A stretch of DNA of 64,000 nucleotides from Asinibacterium sp. OR53 (GCF_000515315.1 NZ_KI911562.1:1944501-2008500), one strand, 5' to 3'; positions 44,174 to 52,778 are shown, counted from the stretch's first letter. A program made the numbers and translations. The notes: a model not told the origin generated them from the sequence alone.

Positions 44174-46330
44174 ATGAAACGCAAAAAAATACCAATTAAT
44201 TACTCAAAGGAACGGGTTATTCTTTCTGACGTTTTACCATTTGAAATTCCAATAACTTATTCAAACAGACATTTCTATAATTTTCTTGTTAAAAATAAAA
44301 TCAAAGTAGCAGTAAGTCCTGACGGCTGTAAAAAAATTGTTTGGCCAAAGGAGGATTTATTCATTGAAGAGATTCTAAAACTTCTATTGGGTTTTAAAGA
44401 AGAAAAAGTAATTCTGAATAATGAAATTAAGATTAGTGATATAACTGACTTGAAGAAAATCCCATTCAGTTTTAAAATTTCTCACAAGGAGAGTGATTTC
44501 AGAGACCTTACAATTATTCATCCAAAAAATCAATTAGATATAATTGATTTTTATGAAAAATATAGGGATACGATTTTATACTATTCAAACATCAGTCGAT
44601 TTTCAATTAGAAAACCCAACAAAGTTGCAAAATACATTTATCAAAAACCAAAAAAGTTAAAAAAAGAATTTGGAAGAGAGATTGATGAAAAAAATGACGC
44701 CTTTTCCAAAACAAGTTATAAGAACCTCAAACATTATTTTCACATAAAGGAATACAGTAACATTCATAGATTTTATGAATCTTATCAATATCATCAATGC
44801 GAGAAAAAATATAACAAGCTTTTCAAGTTTGATATTTCTAAATGCTTTGACAGTATCTACACCCATTCTATTGCTTGGGCTTTGCTCAACAAAGAAATTG
44901 TGAAGGACACTTTCCCAGATGTGCACTCTACATTCGCAGGTTTGTTTGATAAGTTAATGCAAAACCTTAATTACGGTGAGACCAATGGAATAATAATTGG
45001 TTCAGAGTTCTCAAGAATATTTGCAGAATTGATTTTGCAACAAATAGATGATGCTGTTTATAAAGAATTGAGAAAGGAAGGGAAAGTTCACAAAAAGGAT
45101 TATGAAGTATTTCGTTATGTGGATGACTACTTTGTTTTTTATAATGAGGAGACCACCAAGGAATCTATACACTCACTTTTTAAACTGGAATTGAGAAAGT
45201 ACAAATTGCATCTGAATGATTCAAAATCAAAATTGTATGACAAGCCAATAATAACAGAGTTAAGTATTGCCAAGCAAAAAATTAGCGATCTGTTGAATAA
45301 AGATTTAACCTTTAAAGTAAATGAGCAAGACAAAACTGTAGAAGTTGACAAGATGGTGGAAGAAGAATCTTCAATTGACAATGATATTGAAGAAAGTAAA
45401 GAAGCTAAATACAAAATTTATGTTAGCTCCAATAAATTAATTACGAGATTTAAGACTATTATTAAAGAAACAAAGGTCGAGTATAAAGACATACTCAATT
45501 ATGTTTTGGCATCAATTGACAAGAAGGTTGAGAAACTAATTTCCACTTACGATGAATCAGAAAAAAATATCAAAAAGGAAAAGACATATACAGAAGCATT
45601 TCTACAAATCCTTGATGTGGCTTTTTTTCTATATTCGGCTTCGCCTAGGGTAAACTCAACTATTAAGTTATGTGTGATAATCGATAGGATCACATCATTT
45701 ATTAACCGGAACAATAAAGACAAATCTGATACATTTTCCTTTGACAACAAACACAAAGTTTTCAAAAAGATTTCAGATGAAGTAAGTCAGGTGTTGAATA
45801 AAAACAAATCTTCCGAACATATTCAAGTTGAAACTCTTTACCTATTAGTTGCATTAAGAGAACTGGGTAGAGAATATAGATTAGATATAAGGGCACTGTG
45901 TAAATATTTTAACATTGAGATAAATAATGCAGACGAAAAGAAGTTTGAAATACGCCCTCTAAATTACTTTTCAATCACCGTTCTGTTTTTTTACATTAAG
46001 GATGCTGATCGATACAAACATTTGCGATATGCATTAATGAAACATGTTACATCATTGTTTAAAGTTGAGGGAAGGGACAATATTAGAAAGAAGGCCGAAC
46101 TGGTCTTTCTGCTTATGGATATGTTGACTTGTCCATATCTCGACGACCAAACGAAAACTGACAAGGAGATTAAATACCGATACAAGAAGAAATTGCTATC
46201 TTTATCTGGGGTAGATTCAACGAAGCACATTGGTATAATCGAAAAAGAAAAGTTTTGGTTTACAAAGTGGACTGACTTTAAATTTGGTCACGAACTTGAA
46301 GCAAAACGAAGTCAGGAAGTTTATAGTTGA
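44174..46330 (+). CDS. drt3b: reverse transcriptase, Drt3b-like (UG8 group)
   Basis: A 718-residue RT. The N-terminus has RVILSDVLPFEIPITYSNRH. Motif A is FKFDISKCFDSIYTH (Asp220), motif B GETNGIIIGSEFSRIFAELI, and motif C FRYVDDYFVFY (YVDD 315-318), so the polymerase centre looks intact. The last 380 residues are mostly alpha-helical with many Lys/Glu and no recognised domain, as in other defence RTs. It is 8 bp after the first RT and surely in one operon with it. The length and pairing fit Drt3b. An IS3 element begins 22 bp after its stop. Confidence 0.8.
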   Translation: MKRKKIPINYSKERVILSDVLPFEIPITYSNRHFYNFLVKNKIKVAVSPDGCKKIVWPKEDLFIEEILKLLLGFKEEKVILNNEIKISDITDLKKIPFSFKISHKESDFRDLTIIHPKNQLDIIDFYEKYRDTILYYSNISRFSIRKPNKVAKYIYQKPKKLKKEFGREIDEKNDAFSKTSYKNLKHYFHIKEYSNIHRFYESYQYHQCEKKYNKLFKFDISKCFDSIYTHSIAWALLNKEIVKDTFPDVHSTFAGLFDKLMQNLNYGETNGIIIGSEFSRIFAELILQQIDDAVYKELRKEGKVHKKDYEVFRYVDDYFVFYNEETTKESIHSLFKLELRKYKLHLNDSKSKLYDKPIITELSIAKQKISDLLNKDLTFKVNEQDKTVEVDKMVEEESSIDNDIEESKEAKYKIYVSSNKLITRFKTIIKETKVEYKDILNYVLASIDKKVEKLISTYDESEKNIKKEKTYTEAFLQILDVAFFLYSASPRVNSTIKLCVIIDRITSFINRNNKDKSDTFSFDNKHKVFKKISDEVSQVLNKNKSSEHIQVETLYLLVALRELGREYRLDIRALCKYFNIEINNADEKKFEIRPLNYFSITVLFFYIKDADRYKHLRYALMKHVTSLFKVEGRDNIRKKAELVFLLMDMLTCPYLDDQTKTDKEIKYRYKKKLLSLSGVDSTKHIGIIEKEKFWFTKWTDFKFGHELEAKRSQEVYS

Positions 46331-46381
46331 TAAAAGAAATTGAAACTGCACCTGTCGGCTCCCCTTTATTTTTACCCACGC

Positions 46382-47200
46382 TTAGTTAGAGTTTTCTAAG
46401 ATAAGGTTTTTTCGTTCTTCCATCATTTGCGCATACCTGATCGGTGAGAGATAACCTAACGATTTGTGTGGTCGTTCAGTGTTATAGTCGATCCTCCACT
46501 CTTCGGTCTGTTCTCTCACTTCTGACAAACGATAAAACAGGTAAGCATTCAATACTTCTCTTCTGATGCTTCCATTCTTCCTTTCTATGTATGCATTTTG
46601 TGTGGGTTTCCCCGGTTGAATAAATTGTATCGTAATCTGTCTTTGCTCATCATTGCACCACTCTTCCAGTTTGTGGCTGATAAACTCTGGGCCATTGTCG
46701 CAACGGATATTGGCAGGCTTGCCTCGCTGAACAATCAGTCTTTCCAGTACCCTGATCACCCTGAGTGCCGGAAGTGAGGTGTCAACCTCTATCGCCAGCG
46801 ATTCACGGTTAAAATCATCCATCACATTGAACAATCGGAACCTTCTGCCATCTACGAGCGTGTCGGTCATAAAATCAATGCTCCATACCTGGTTAGGTGC
46901 TGTTGGAACGTTTAAGGGTTGCTTTATCCGCTCTGGGAGCCGTTTCTTGCCTCTGCGACGGATATTCAGCTTCATATCTGTGTATACCCGATAGATCCGT
47001 TTATGATTCCATTCATGCCCTTTATTCCAAAGACGATAGCAACACTGCCAAAATCCAATGGCAACATGTTTGGTTGTTAAAACCGTCAGTGCATCCTGAA
47101 CTTCACTGTCATCCTTAGGTTTTGGTTGATACCGGTAGGTGTTGCGGGATATACCTGCCAGTTCGCACGCCTTACGGTTACTTAACTGCTCTTCTTCCAT
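46382..47200 (-). CDS. IS3-family transposase OrfB (integrase-core part)
   Basis: A 272-residue DDE transposase domain. Catalytic residues lie in WSIDFMTD (first Asp), RCDNGPEF (second Asp) and PTQNAYIERKNGS (Glu). WQCCYRLWNKGHEWNHKRIYRVY is the IS3 HTH_21 region. Its frame runs on upstream to the slippery site at 47242-47248, so the active product is an OrfAB fusion. All catalytic residues are present, so it may be active. Confidence 0.93.
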   Translation of the reverse strand: MEEEQLSNRKACELAGISRNTYRYQPKPKDDSEVQDALTVLTTKHVAIGFWQCCYRLWNKGHEWNHKRIYRVYTDMKLNIRRRGKKRLPERIKQPLNVPTAPNQVWSIDFMTDTLVDGRRFRLFNVMDDFNRESLAIEVDTSLPALRVIRVLERLIVQRGKPANIRCDNGPEFISHKLEEWCNDEQRQITIQFIQPGKPTQNAYIERKNGSIRREVLNAYLFYRLSEVREQTEEWRIDYNTERPHKSLGYLSPIRYAQMMEERKNLILENSN

Positions 47201-47235
47201 CAGATGATGAACAGTTTCCCGTTTCGCTTCAGGCG

Positions 47236-47511
47236 TTAAAACTTTTTTGCGATCAGGTTCTTCATTGCCCGGTTCTCCAGGCTTAACTCCGCCACGATCT
47301 TCTTGTACTCACTGATCTCAGCTTCCATCTGCTTCATTTTTACAACATCACTCACTTCCATGCCTCCATACTTAGCCTTCCAATTGTAAAACGTTGCTTC
47401 GCTGATACCCATCTCTCGGGCAATCTCTTTAACAGCAATTCCTGATTCCTGTTTCTTCATTGCAGATACAATCTGCGCTTCGGTAAATCTTCCTTTTTTC
47501 ATGTGTTTCAA
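47236..47511 (-). CDS. IS3-family transposase OrfA
   Basis: A 91-residue protein with an HTH domain (RFTEAQIVSAMKKQESGIAVKEIAREMGISEATFYNWKAKYGG region) and a C-terminal leucine zipper (EAEISEYKKIVAELSLEN). It binds the IS ends and regulates transposition. A -1 frameshift near its end joins it to OrfB. Confidence 0.92.
   Translation of the reverse strand: MKHMKKGRFTEAQIVSAMKKQESGIAVKEIAREMGISEATFYNWKAKYGGMEVSDVVKMKQMEAEISEYKKIVAELSLENRAMKNLIAKKF
47242..47248 (-). other. programmed -1 frameshift site A AAA AAG
   Basis: The minus strand reads GCA AAA AAG TTT TAA at the orfA end. Slipping back one base on A AAA AAG leads to GTT TTA ACG CCT GAA, which continues in frame into orfB (VLTPEAKRETVHHLMEEE). 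This is the standard IS3 mechanism. Confidence 0.85.
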
Positions 47512-47583
47512 AGTTTAAAGTTAACAAGCTTTTGGTCGTTAACTCTAACCTCACATGGGTAACATTCAGGGGAAGCTTACATC

Positions 47584-48411
47584 ACCGATAAAAAAAGATT
47601 TAAAATCCAATTCAAAAAATATTTAGTTCGCTGTGTTGCATGCGCTTTAGAACCTACTGTATTTAATAAACAGGTTTTTGTACTTGTTGGGGAGGGGCAG
47701 AATACCGGAAAATCTACTTTTTGCAGATGGCTTTGTCCAACTGAGCTGAATGATTATTTTACAGAATATGTATCACAAGACAAAGACGGGCTAATTGCAT
47801 TATCATCAAATTTTCTAATCAATCTTGATGAATTGGCAACCTTATCAAAAGTCGAGATTAATGCGCTAAAAAGCTTTATTAGCAAAGACAAAATAAGTGT
47901 ACGCCTACCCTACGCTAAAAGAAGTACCACACAACCACGTAGAGCAAATTTTATAGGTTCAACAAATAATGATGAATTTTTAGTAGACGAAACAGGGAAT
48001 GTACGATGGCAATGCTTTGAGGTTGCCGGAATAATCAATTTCGCCTATATGAAAGATATTAACATAAACGACATTTGGCGACAAGCTTATACGCTTTACA
48101 AAAGTGGCTTTCAATATCAACTAACCGCAGAGGAACTCAAAGAGAATGAAAAAGCTAATAGTAAACATCTAATCAGTAGTTCGGAGATTGAATTAATTGA
48201 TAAATACTTCCAATCAGCTTCAAGAAATGAAGGAGAATTTAAGACCGCAACTGATATTTTGGATTTTCTAGCCCTTAGACATCCTGCTATAAAACTAAAT
48301 GACAGAAAAATTGGAAAAGCAATGAAGATTTTGGGATTTGAAAAAATAAGCAACTACACTGCTGAAAAGAAGCATTCAGTAAAAGGTTATTTTGTAATTG
48401 CAAAAACTTAA
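47584..48411 (+). pseudogene. VapE-like primase/helicase, 5' end missing
   Basis: An open frame of about 275 codons runs directly out of the IS right end with no plausible start. It has a Walker A motif VGEGQNTGKSTF, INLDELATLSK (Walker B-like) and FIGSTNNDEFLVDETGNVRW, all typical of virulence-associated E (VapE) ATPases of small mobile elements. The N-terminal primase-side part is absent; it is not left of the IS either, where a stop codon lies in this frame. TTG 47833 could start a shorter product without the ATP site. It is probably a dead remnant of the island's replication gene. Confidence 0.78.
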
Positions 48412-48419
48412 AAAAGACA

Positions 48420-48560
48420 ATTACTCGATTACTCGAAACACTGGAATATACATTCTGTCTTCTATTTTCGTTCGAGTAGTTAGCCTTATGGTGTTAATTA
48501 CTCGAATTACTCTTATTATCTTATTGGGATTCGAGTAGAGAGTAATTCGAGTTAATGATT
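48420..48560. repeat. cluster of TTACTCGA direct and inverted repeats
   Basis: TTACTCGA occurs in tandem at 48422-48437 and again at 48499-48506; the reverse form TCGAGTA is at 48473-48479 and 48532-48538. TTACTCGAATTACTC (48499-48513) faces GAGTAATTCGAGTTAA (48541-48556) as a near-perfect dyad. Such an array right after a VapE-type gene resembles a replication origin with iterons or a multi-site operator. It is not a CRISPR array. Confidence 0.6.
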
Positions 48561-48856
48561 TTCTTTTTTTAGGAAAAGAGGGCAAAAAAACGTAAATTGC
48601 CATTGGCAATTTTTTTTACTTCGTAAAGTTTCGGATATCATTAACACCTTTCAGCTGCACACAAGATAAAAACACTTTTGAGTGGTTTTATCTTATGCTT
48701 CATGGCGATCTCCAATCACACTATTTTCATTACAATTTTGTCTGTCTACATAAAAGCTTAAATAGGGCGTTGCCAATGAGTGCAGTTAGTAGAAATTGAC
48801 ATGAAAATTGATGATATTGTGGGGTAACTGATGATTTCTCACCAAAAAAATTAAAA
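48561..48856. other. AT-rich stretch without a recognised gene
   Basis: Only short open frames and homopolymer runs are seen. No promoter or stem of note was found apart from AT-rich sequence ahead of the small gene at 48857. Confidence 0.4.
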
Positions 48857-49063
48857 ATGAAACACTATTTAGAGTTGACAGATGCAAACAATCGAGCCTG
48901 TTTTATAGCCGCCGAAGATATTAGCGCTTTGCATGAAAATGGAAATATGTGCGTTATAACCGTAATCGGAGTACCAACGACATTTACAGTTAGGAAAAGC
49001 CCTTATGAAGTAATAAAAAAAATGATAGAAATTGGCCTTTTTGAGTTAGTTAAATTTAGCTGA
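48857..49063 (+). CDS. small hypothetical protein of the island
   Basis: A 68-residue protein, MKHYLELTDANNRACFIAAE at the start and VIKKMIEIGLFELVKFS at the end. Its beta-rich front and helical tail recall small FlbD-like or mobile-element proteins with a fold for short domain binding, but no family is recognised. The ATG follows an A-rich run (ACCAAAAAAATTAAAA). It stands alone, downstream of the repeat cluster. Confidence 0.55.
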   Translation: MKHYLELTDANNRACFIAAEDISALHENGNMCVITVIGVPTTFTVRKSPYEVIKKMIEIGLFELVKFS

Positions 49064-49187
49064 TTGTTCAAACTGACACATTACCATTTTATCATTTAAA
49101 TAGCATTGTGTCTTATAATTTATATATTTACCATTGAAAATATTAGCGTTTAGCTGATTTCTGTTGAGATAAAACTGGTAATTTTTT

Positions 49188-49297
49188 CACAACTACAGAA
49201 TGAAGGCAAGAACGCTCACGTTAAGGCGTGGGCTTTTGTCATTCTGGGTTGTGGGTATACCAGTACCTTTCTCACAGTTTGGCTATATGTCCCACGC
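49188..49297 (+). ncRNA. structured RNA with two alternative folds, upstream of the 332-aa gene
   Basis: A long hairpin (49188-49253) pairs CACAAC/GTTGTG and CAGAATGA/TCATTCTG outside and GCTCACG (49214-49220) with CGTGGGC (49227-49233) inside, loop TTAAGG. Downstream CCCACGC (49291-49297) is an exact complement of GCGTGGG (49226-49232), so the inner stem can be replaced by a longer-range one. It lies 16 bp before the next gene. It could be a leader that switches, or a separate small RNA. Confidence 0.5.
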
Positions 49298-49312
49298 TGA
49301 TTTATTTAATAC

Positions 49313-50311
49313 ATGCCTCAAGGGACTAAGGCAATTAATATCTATCATTTTATGAAACCGGCCAAAGTACTAGCAAGCTTATCACAAGTTATGCTGCCCC
49401 TTCAAAGTCTTATGCAAACATTCCAAAGATCAAAGGAAAAAGGTATTGCAAAATCGATGCTTATCCTAGCATTTGTACCTCTAGCAGCGATTAGTCAAAA
49501 TGACACAATCTACACATCAACAGGAAGAGTAATTGGAAGTGTAAAAGAAATAGGTGAGAATAGCATAAAATTTACTTACCCAAATGAAGATTTGATAAAT
49601 AATCTAAGCAAAAATGTTGTTAGAAAAATAGTTTTCAAATCTGGAAGAGTACAAAAATTTTCAAATTCCACATCATATAAAAATGTTCAGTCTGGCAAAG
49701 ATTATGAAAATGTAACCTTAACAGCCGTAGCTGATGAAGTAAAAGGTTTGTACAAACTAGGTGAAGCCAGCGCAAAAGCAAAAGGAACTACGACCTTTTC
49801 TTCTATTGAAAAAGTAAAAGAAAGAGCTGTTCGTAAAATGAAAATGCAAGCCGCAATGGAAGGTGCTAATATAATCTATACGACCCAATTCACAACTACT
49901 GACAACATACCTGCGGAAACGTATAACGGTCAAGTAGTAAAAGAGCCCCAACCAACCGTTACAACTATATCTGGCATCTGCTATTCAAGTGATTTGCCCT
50001 CATTAGATGAATTCAAACAGGCCATTGGAACTAGGCGGCTATTTAGTGCGATAGAATATTTGGAGTTTAAAAACACCTATAACCTCCTTGACCCATTAAA
50101 TTTCAACACTACCCTTGATTCTAAATCGGTCAGCCGGAATGTAGAATTAACGAGTATTGCCGAAGAAAGCGGATTAATTTATATGACTGCAAAAATCGAT
50201 AAAGAAAGCAACCAAAAGTTCAGAGTATTATTCTTTAATAATGAAGAGTTTACATTAGGATTCAAAACAGATAAGGGAGTCTATAACTATCGAGTTCGAA
50301 TTTTAAATTAA
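49313..50311 (+). CDS. exported hypothetical protein of the island
   Basis: A 332-residue protein without a named family. A hydrophobic export segment MLILAFVPLAAISQN (residues 49-63) is preceded by about 48 residues, so the true start may be the ATG at 49457. After it comes a short beta domain TIYTSTGRVIGSVKEIGENS that I recognise from Bacteroidota periplasmic proteins, then a segment with VKERAVRKMKMQAAMEGAN like a lipoprotein-assembly-type domain. It is the last gene before attR and may act in the envelope, perhaps blocking superinfection; this is speculation. Confidence 0.65.
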   Translation: MPQGTKAINIYHFMKPAKVLASLSQVMLPLQSLMQTFQRSKEKGIAKSMLILAFVPLAAISQNDTIYTSTGRVIGSVKEIGENSIKFTYPNEDLINNLSKNVVRKIVFKSGRVQKFSNSTSYKNVQSGKDYENVTLTAVADEVKGLYKLGEASAKAKGTTTFSSIEKVKERAVRKMKMQAAMEGANIIYTTQFTTTDNIPAETYNGQVVKEPQPTVTTISGICYSSDLPSLDEFKQAIGTRRLFSAIEYLEFKNTYNLLDPLNFNTTLDSKSVSRNVELTSIAEESGLIYMTAKIDKESNQKFRVLFFNNEEFTLGFKTDKGVYNYRVRILN

Positions 50312-50418
50312 ATAGGCTACAATCGGCTTTCCCTTTTATAATTTCGAAATGGTCAGCGTATCCTTTAATAAACTCCCGTATTCCTCCCTTTAAGATGGTG
50401 TTTAGCTACTGAAAAAAT

Positions 50419-50439
50419 GTTTAAACCATGTTTAAACCA
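50419..50439. repeat. right arm-type repeat of the island
   Basis: GTTTAAACCA-T-GTTTAAACCA, identical over 21 bp to 41457-41477 and in the same orientation. It lies 49 bp inside attR. It is a likely integrase arm-binding site. Confidence 0.7.
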
Positions 50440-50440
50440 G

Positions 50441-50478
50441 AAAAAACACAAGGGTTTCATTTTTCAATGAAACCCTTG
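50441..50478 (-). terminator. island-borne terminator for tRNA-Ala
   Basis: CAAGGGTTTCATT and AATGAAACCCTTG form a 13-bp stem with a TTTC loop (50449-50478). On the minus strand it is followed by TGTTTTTTC. It sits 11 bp past the tRNA 3' end and replaces the original terminator now stranded at 41254-41283. Confidence 0.85.
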
Positions 50479-50488
50479 TCATTATTGA

Positions 50489-50563
<75 letters not shown>

Positions 50564-50573
50564 AGTGTGGCGG

Positions 50574-50605
50574 CAAATGTATTATATTCTGTAATTGAAC
50601 CCAAA
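50574..50605 (-). promoter_or_regulatory. tRNA-Ala promoter
   Basis: On the minus strand TTTG (50605-50602) and TACATTTG (50581-50574) are 20 bp apart, a perfect Bacteroidota promoter, ending 10 bp before the tRNA first base. The island insertion left it intact. Confidence 0.8.
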
Positions 50606-50713
50606 AAAGGCCTTCACATTTTAAAATTGGGATAGAAATGGGTCAGAAAAATTTATTGTCATTTCTCAGCGATCGAAGCAGCCGGAATGATCCACTAAAA
50701 AAGCCCTGACGGT

Positions 50714-51979
50714 TCATGGCTCCATCGCAATGAGTTCTCCGCGTGATTTAGCGCCTCGGGTGAAAGCTCCTCCATCGGTTACTATGTACAATGTATTCTG
50801 ATCTGAAGGGGACCTTCCAAAAACTGCATCGGTTGGACCCAATATGTGCTGTTGTTCTTTGCCGATAATGATTCGTTCTCCACTAGGGGAAATATGTACA
50901 ATTGTGTTATAGGGATGAGTTGTAATGAATAAAGATCCGTCCTGTCTGATGGCGAAATCGTCGCTGGGAATTCCTTTGGCTAACAATTTTGCCGGACCGA
51001 AACTTCCCTGCTCATCCATTGAATAGACAAGAATAGTTGTTCTGTCTGAAACTGTCACAATCATATCCCGCCCCTTAAAATGCAGGCCGTTGGCTCCGGG
51101 TGCCAGTGCAATAAATTGACGGGCTAATAATGCCTGATCACGCAGCGCTTCTTCTACGCTTCCTGTAGCTGGGTTGATGCGCCAGATAACACCCAAATGA
51201 CTGTCGGGGGAATACAGCATATGATCCGGTCCGATATCTATACCATTGGGCCAGGCACCTTTAGGTAACTGTGCAAGTTTATTTGCCTTACCGCTTGTAT
51301 CAATATGCCAGATACATGAAGTATCGCCGTGACTGGTCAGGTAAACAGAACCATCTTCGGCGATAACAGGTACGCCAGCTGTAAATCCAAGGGGTGTTTG
51401 AAAAAGGATTTTCTCAGTGCCATCCGGTTTTCGCTCAATCAGTTTTCCCTTTGCACTGTGATAGTAATCACTCCTTGTAAAGTCAAGATCCTGGTTACCA
51501 GATAAGTATAGGTTTCCATTATTACTTGCTGCGATCCCTTCAAAACCAAATCCTTCCTCGTATGTCTTCACCACGCGATAAGCAACCGGACGGAAGGGCA
51601 GGCTATCTGCTTTAGGCAGGGCCAGCACTTTCAGACCCAGCGGCTGACCTGCTGCAACAAAAACTGAAACAGTGGCTAAAACAACCGGCAAAGACCATCC
51701 CCCAAAACCTTTTACATGATTAGCCCGAAGCGCCAGCGGAATTGATGAAAGAAAAGCCAGGCAGGCGCTAAAGAAAGCGAAAAAGGGAATAGCAATCCCA
51801 AGCAGAGCCACCAAAAAGGCAACCCAGAGAAGTAATATCTGCAAGATTCTTCCAACGCGTGACCGTGCGAATAAAGAAGTCCATGCAGAAAAAATCGCTA
51901 TCCGGAAACTGGATAATACTGCCAGCAGCAGCGTGATTATTATTAAGACAAACTGAAAGAGGGTGATGATACTATTCAT
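50714..51979 (-). CDS. membrane-anchored SMP-30/NHL-type beta-propeller protein
   Basis: A 421-residue protein. Residues 1-115 hold about four hydrophobic helices. Residues 130-420 are a beta-propeller with repeated patterns such as FEGIAASNNGNLYLSG, GVPVIAEDGSVYLTSH, WPNGIDIGPDHMLYSPDS and FAIRQDGSLFITTH, like SMP-30/gluconolactonase-type folds. Activity as a lactonase is possible but not shown. A Crp-type regulator lies 173 bp away in the same direction. Confidence 0.7.
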   Translation of the reverse strand: MNSIITLFQFVLIIITLLLAVLSSFRIAIFSAWTSLFARSRVGRILQILLLWVAFLVALLGIAIPFFAFFSACLAFLSSIPLALRANHVKGFGGWSLPVVLATVSVFVAAGQPLGLKVLALPKADSLPFRPVAYRVVKTYEEGFGFEGIAASNNGNLYLSGNQDLDFTRSDYYHSAKGKLIERKPDGTEKILFQTPLGFTAGVPVIAEDGSVYLTSHGDTSCIWHIDTSGKANKLAQLPKGAWPNGIDIGPDHMLYSPDSHLGVIWRINPATGSVEEALRDQALLARQFIALAPGANGLHFKGRDMIVTVSDRTTILVYSMDEQGSFGPAKLLAKGIPSDDFAIRQDGSLFITTHPYNTIVHISPSGERIIIGKEQQHILGPTDAVFGRSPSDQNTLYIVTDGGAFTRGAKSRGELIAMEP

Positions 51980-52151
51980 AATAAGGTTCTCCTGAAAATC
52001 GATTGTTCGTGTTGTGATTTACTAAAACTGACCTCACCACGTAGATTCATACAATGGCAGGCCAACTGATTTACAGGTGTAAAATTAACAGGAGAGAAAT
52101 GCCAGGCTCTTTACAAAAGATAAGAAATGATAGCGTGAGGAAATTATGTCT

Positions 52152-52778
52152 TCAGGAAGCTTTTTTCACTGCATTCTGGGTTGCATCGAGGATACGTTTT
52201 CTGATACGGGAAAGGGAAACGGGTGTTATGCCAATAAACTGTGCAATGTATTGTACCGGGATCCGGTTTATGATATCTTTTCCAGACTCCAGCAAATCGA
52301 GGTATCGTTCTTCCGGAGTTTTTATCACGAACGCCTTTAACCTGTCTTCAAAAAGAAGGTTGAAGTTTTCCGCTACCAACCTGCCAAACCTTTCAATCTT
52401 ATCACATAAGAGGGGATGTGCATACAGGGCTTCCATGTTTTTTTTAGTGAGGGTAACCAAAATGGTTTTGTCGAGGGCTCTGATATCATAAAGGCAAGGT
52501 TCCCCTGTATGGTAGCTTTTTAAAGCTGTAACAAAGCTGTTTTCAAAACAAAAATATCCCGTGATTTCTTTTCCTTCCACCTGGCTGCAATAGCGTAAGC
52601 CTCCCTGAATAATAAAACCCAATTCGCGGCAAACCTTACCGGCTCGGGCAAAGCATTCATTTTTTGTGAGTTCCCTGATCGAAATATAATCTGCAAAAAC
52701 CAACCACTCTTCCTCATTCAAAGTGAGGAAGTCTTTCATTTTCTCTCTGAAGGTTAACAAGATACTTTGTGTTTCCAT
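52152..52778 (-). CDS. Crp/Fnr-family transcriptional regulator
   Basis: A 208-residue regulator. Residues 15-130 form a cyclic-nucleotide-binding-like domain (FARAGKVCRELGFIIQGGLRYC). The C-terminal helix-turn-helix is RIPVQYIAQFIGITPVSLSRIRK. The start METQSILLTFREKMKDF at 52778 is favoured over the longer frame. Such Bacteroidota regulators often lack true cAMP binding. It may control the upstream-placed propeller gene; this is a guess. Confidence 0.9.
   Translation of the reverse strand: METQSILLTFREKMKDFLTLNEEEWLVFADYISIRELTKNECFARAGKVCRELGFIIQGGLRYCSQVEGKEITGYFCFENSFVTALKSYHTGEPCLYDIRALDKTILVTLTKKNMEALYAHPLLCDKIERFGRLVAENFNLLFEDRLKAFVIKTPEERYLDLLESGKDIINRIPVQYIAQFIGITPVSLSRIRKRILDATQNAVKKAS

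Larger units (their letters stand above)
46353..47582. mobile_element. IS3-family insertion sequence (IS407-like)
   Basis: A 1.23-kb element with two minus-strand ORFs (orfA, orfB). Imperfect terminal inverted repeats begin TGTCGGCTCCCC on the left and ATGTAAGCTTCCCC (reverse complement) on the right, with shared TTACCCA and GTTAGAGTT further in. A 4-bp repeat CACC flanks both ends (46349-46352, 47583-47586), the duplication length typical of the IS407 group. The boundaries are approximate by a base or two. Confidence 0.8.

Noticed and set aside
42819..46330. Retron or group II intron as explanation of the RTs
   Set aside because: No msr/msd-like inverted pair was seen, there are two different RTs, and neither has a maturase or HNH domain.
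47537..47546. Third AGAGTTAACG copy inside the IS right end
   Set aside because: It belongs to the IS terminal region and is probably a chance match to the drt3 leader pair.
48420..48560. CRISPR array
   Set aside because: Units are only about 8 bp, in mixed orientations and without equal spacers; no cas genes nearby.
48421..48609. Minus-strand 62-codon open frame
   Set aside because: It lies on the repeat array and low-complexity sequence; no protein features.
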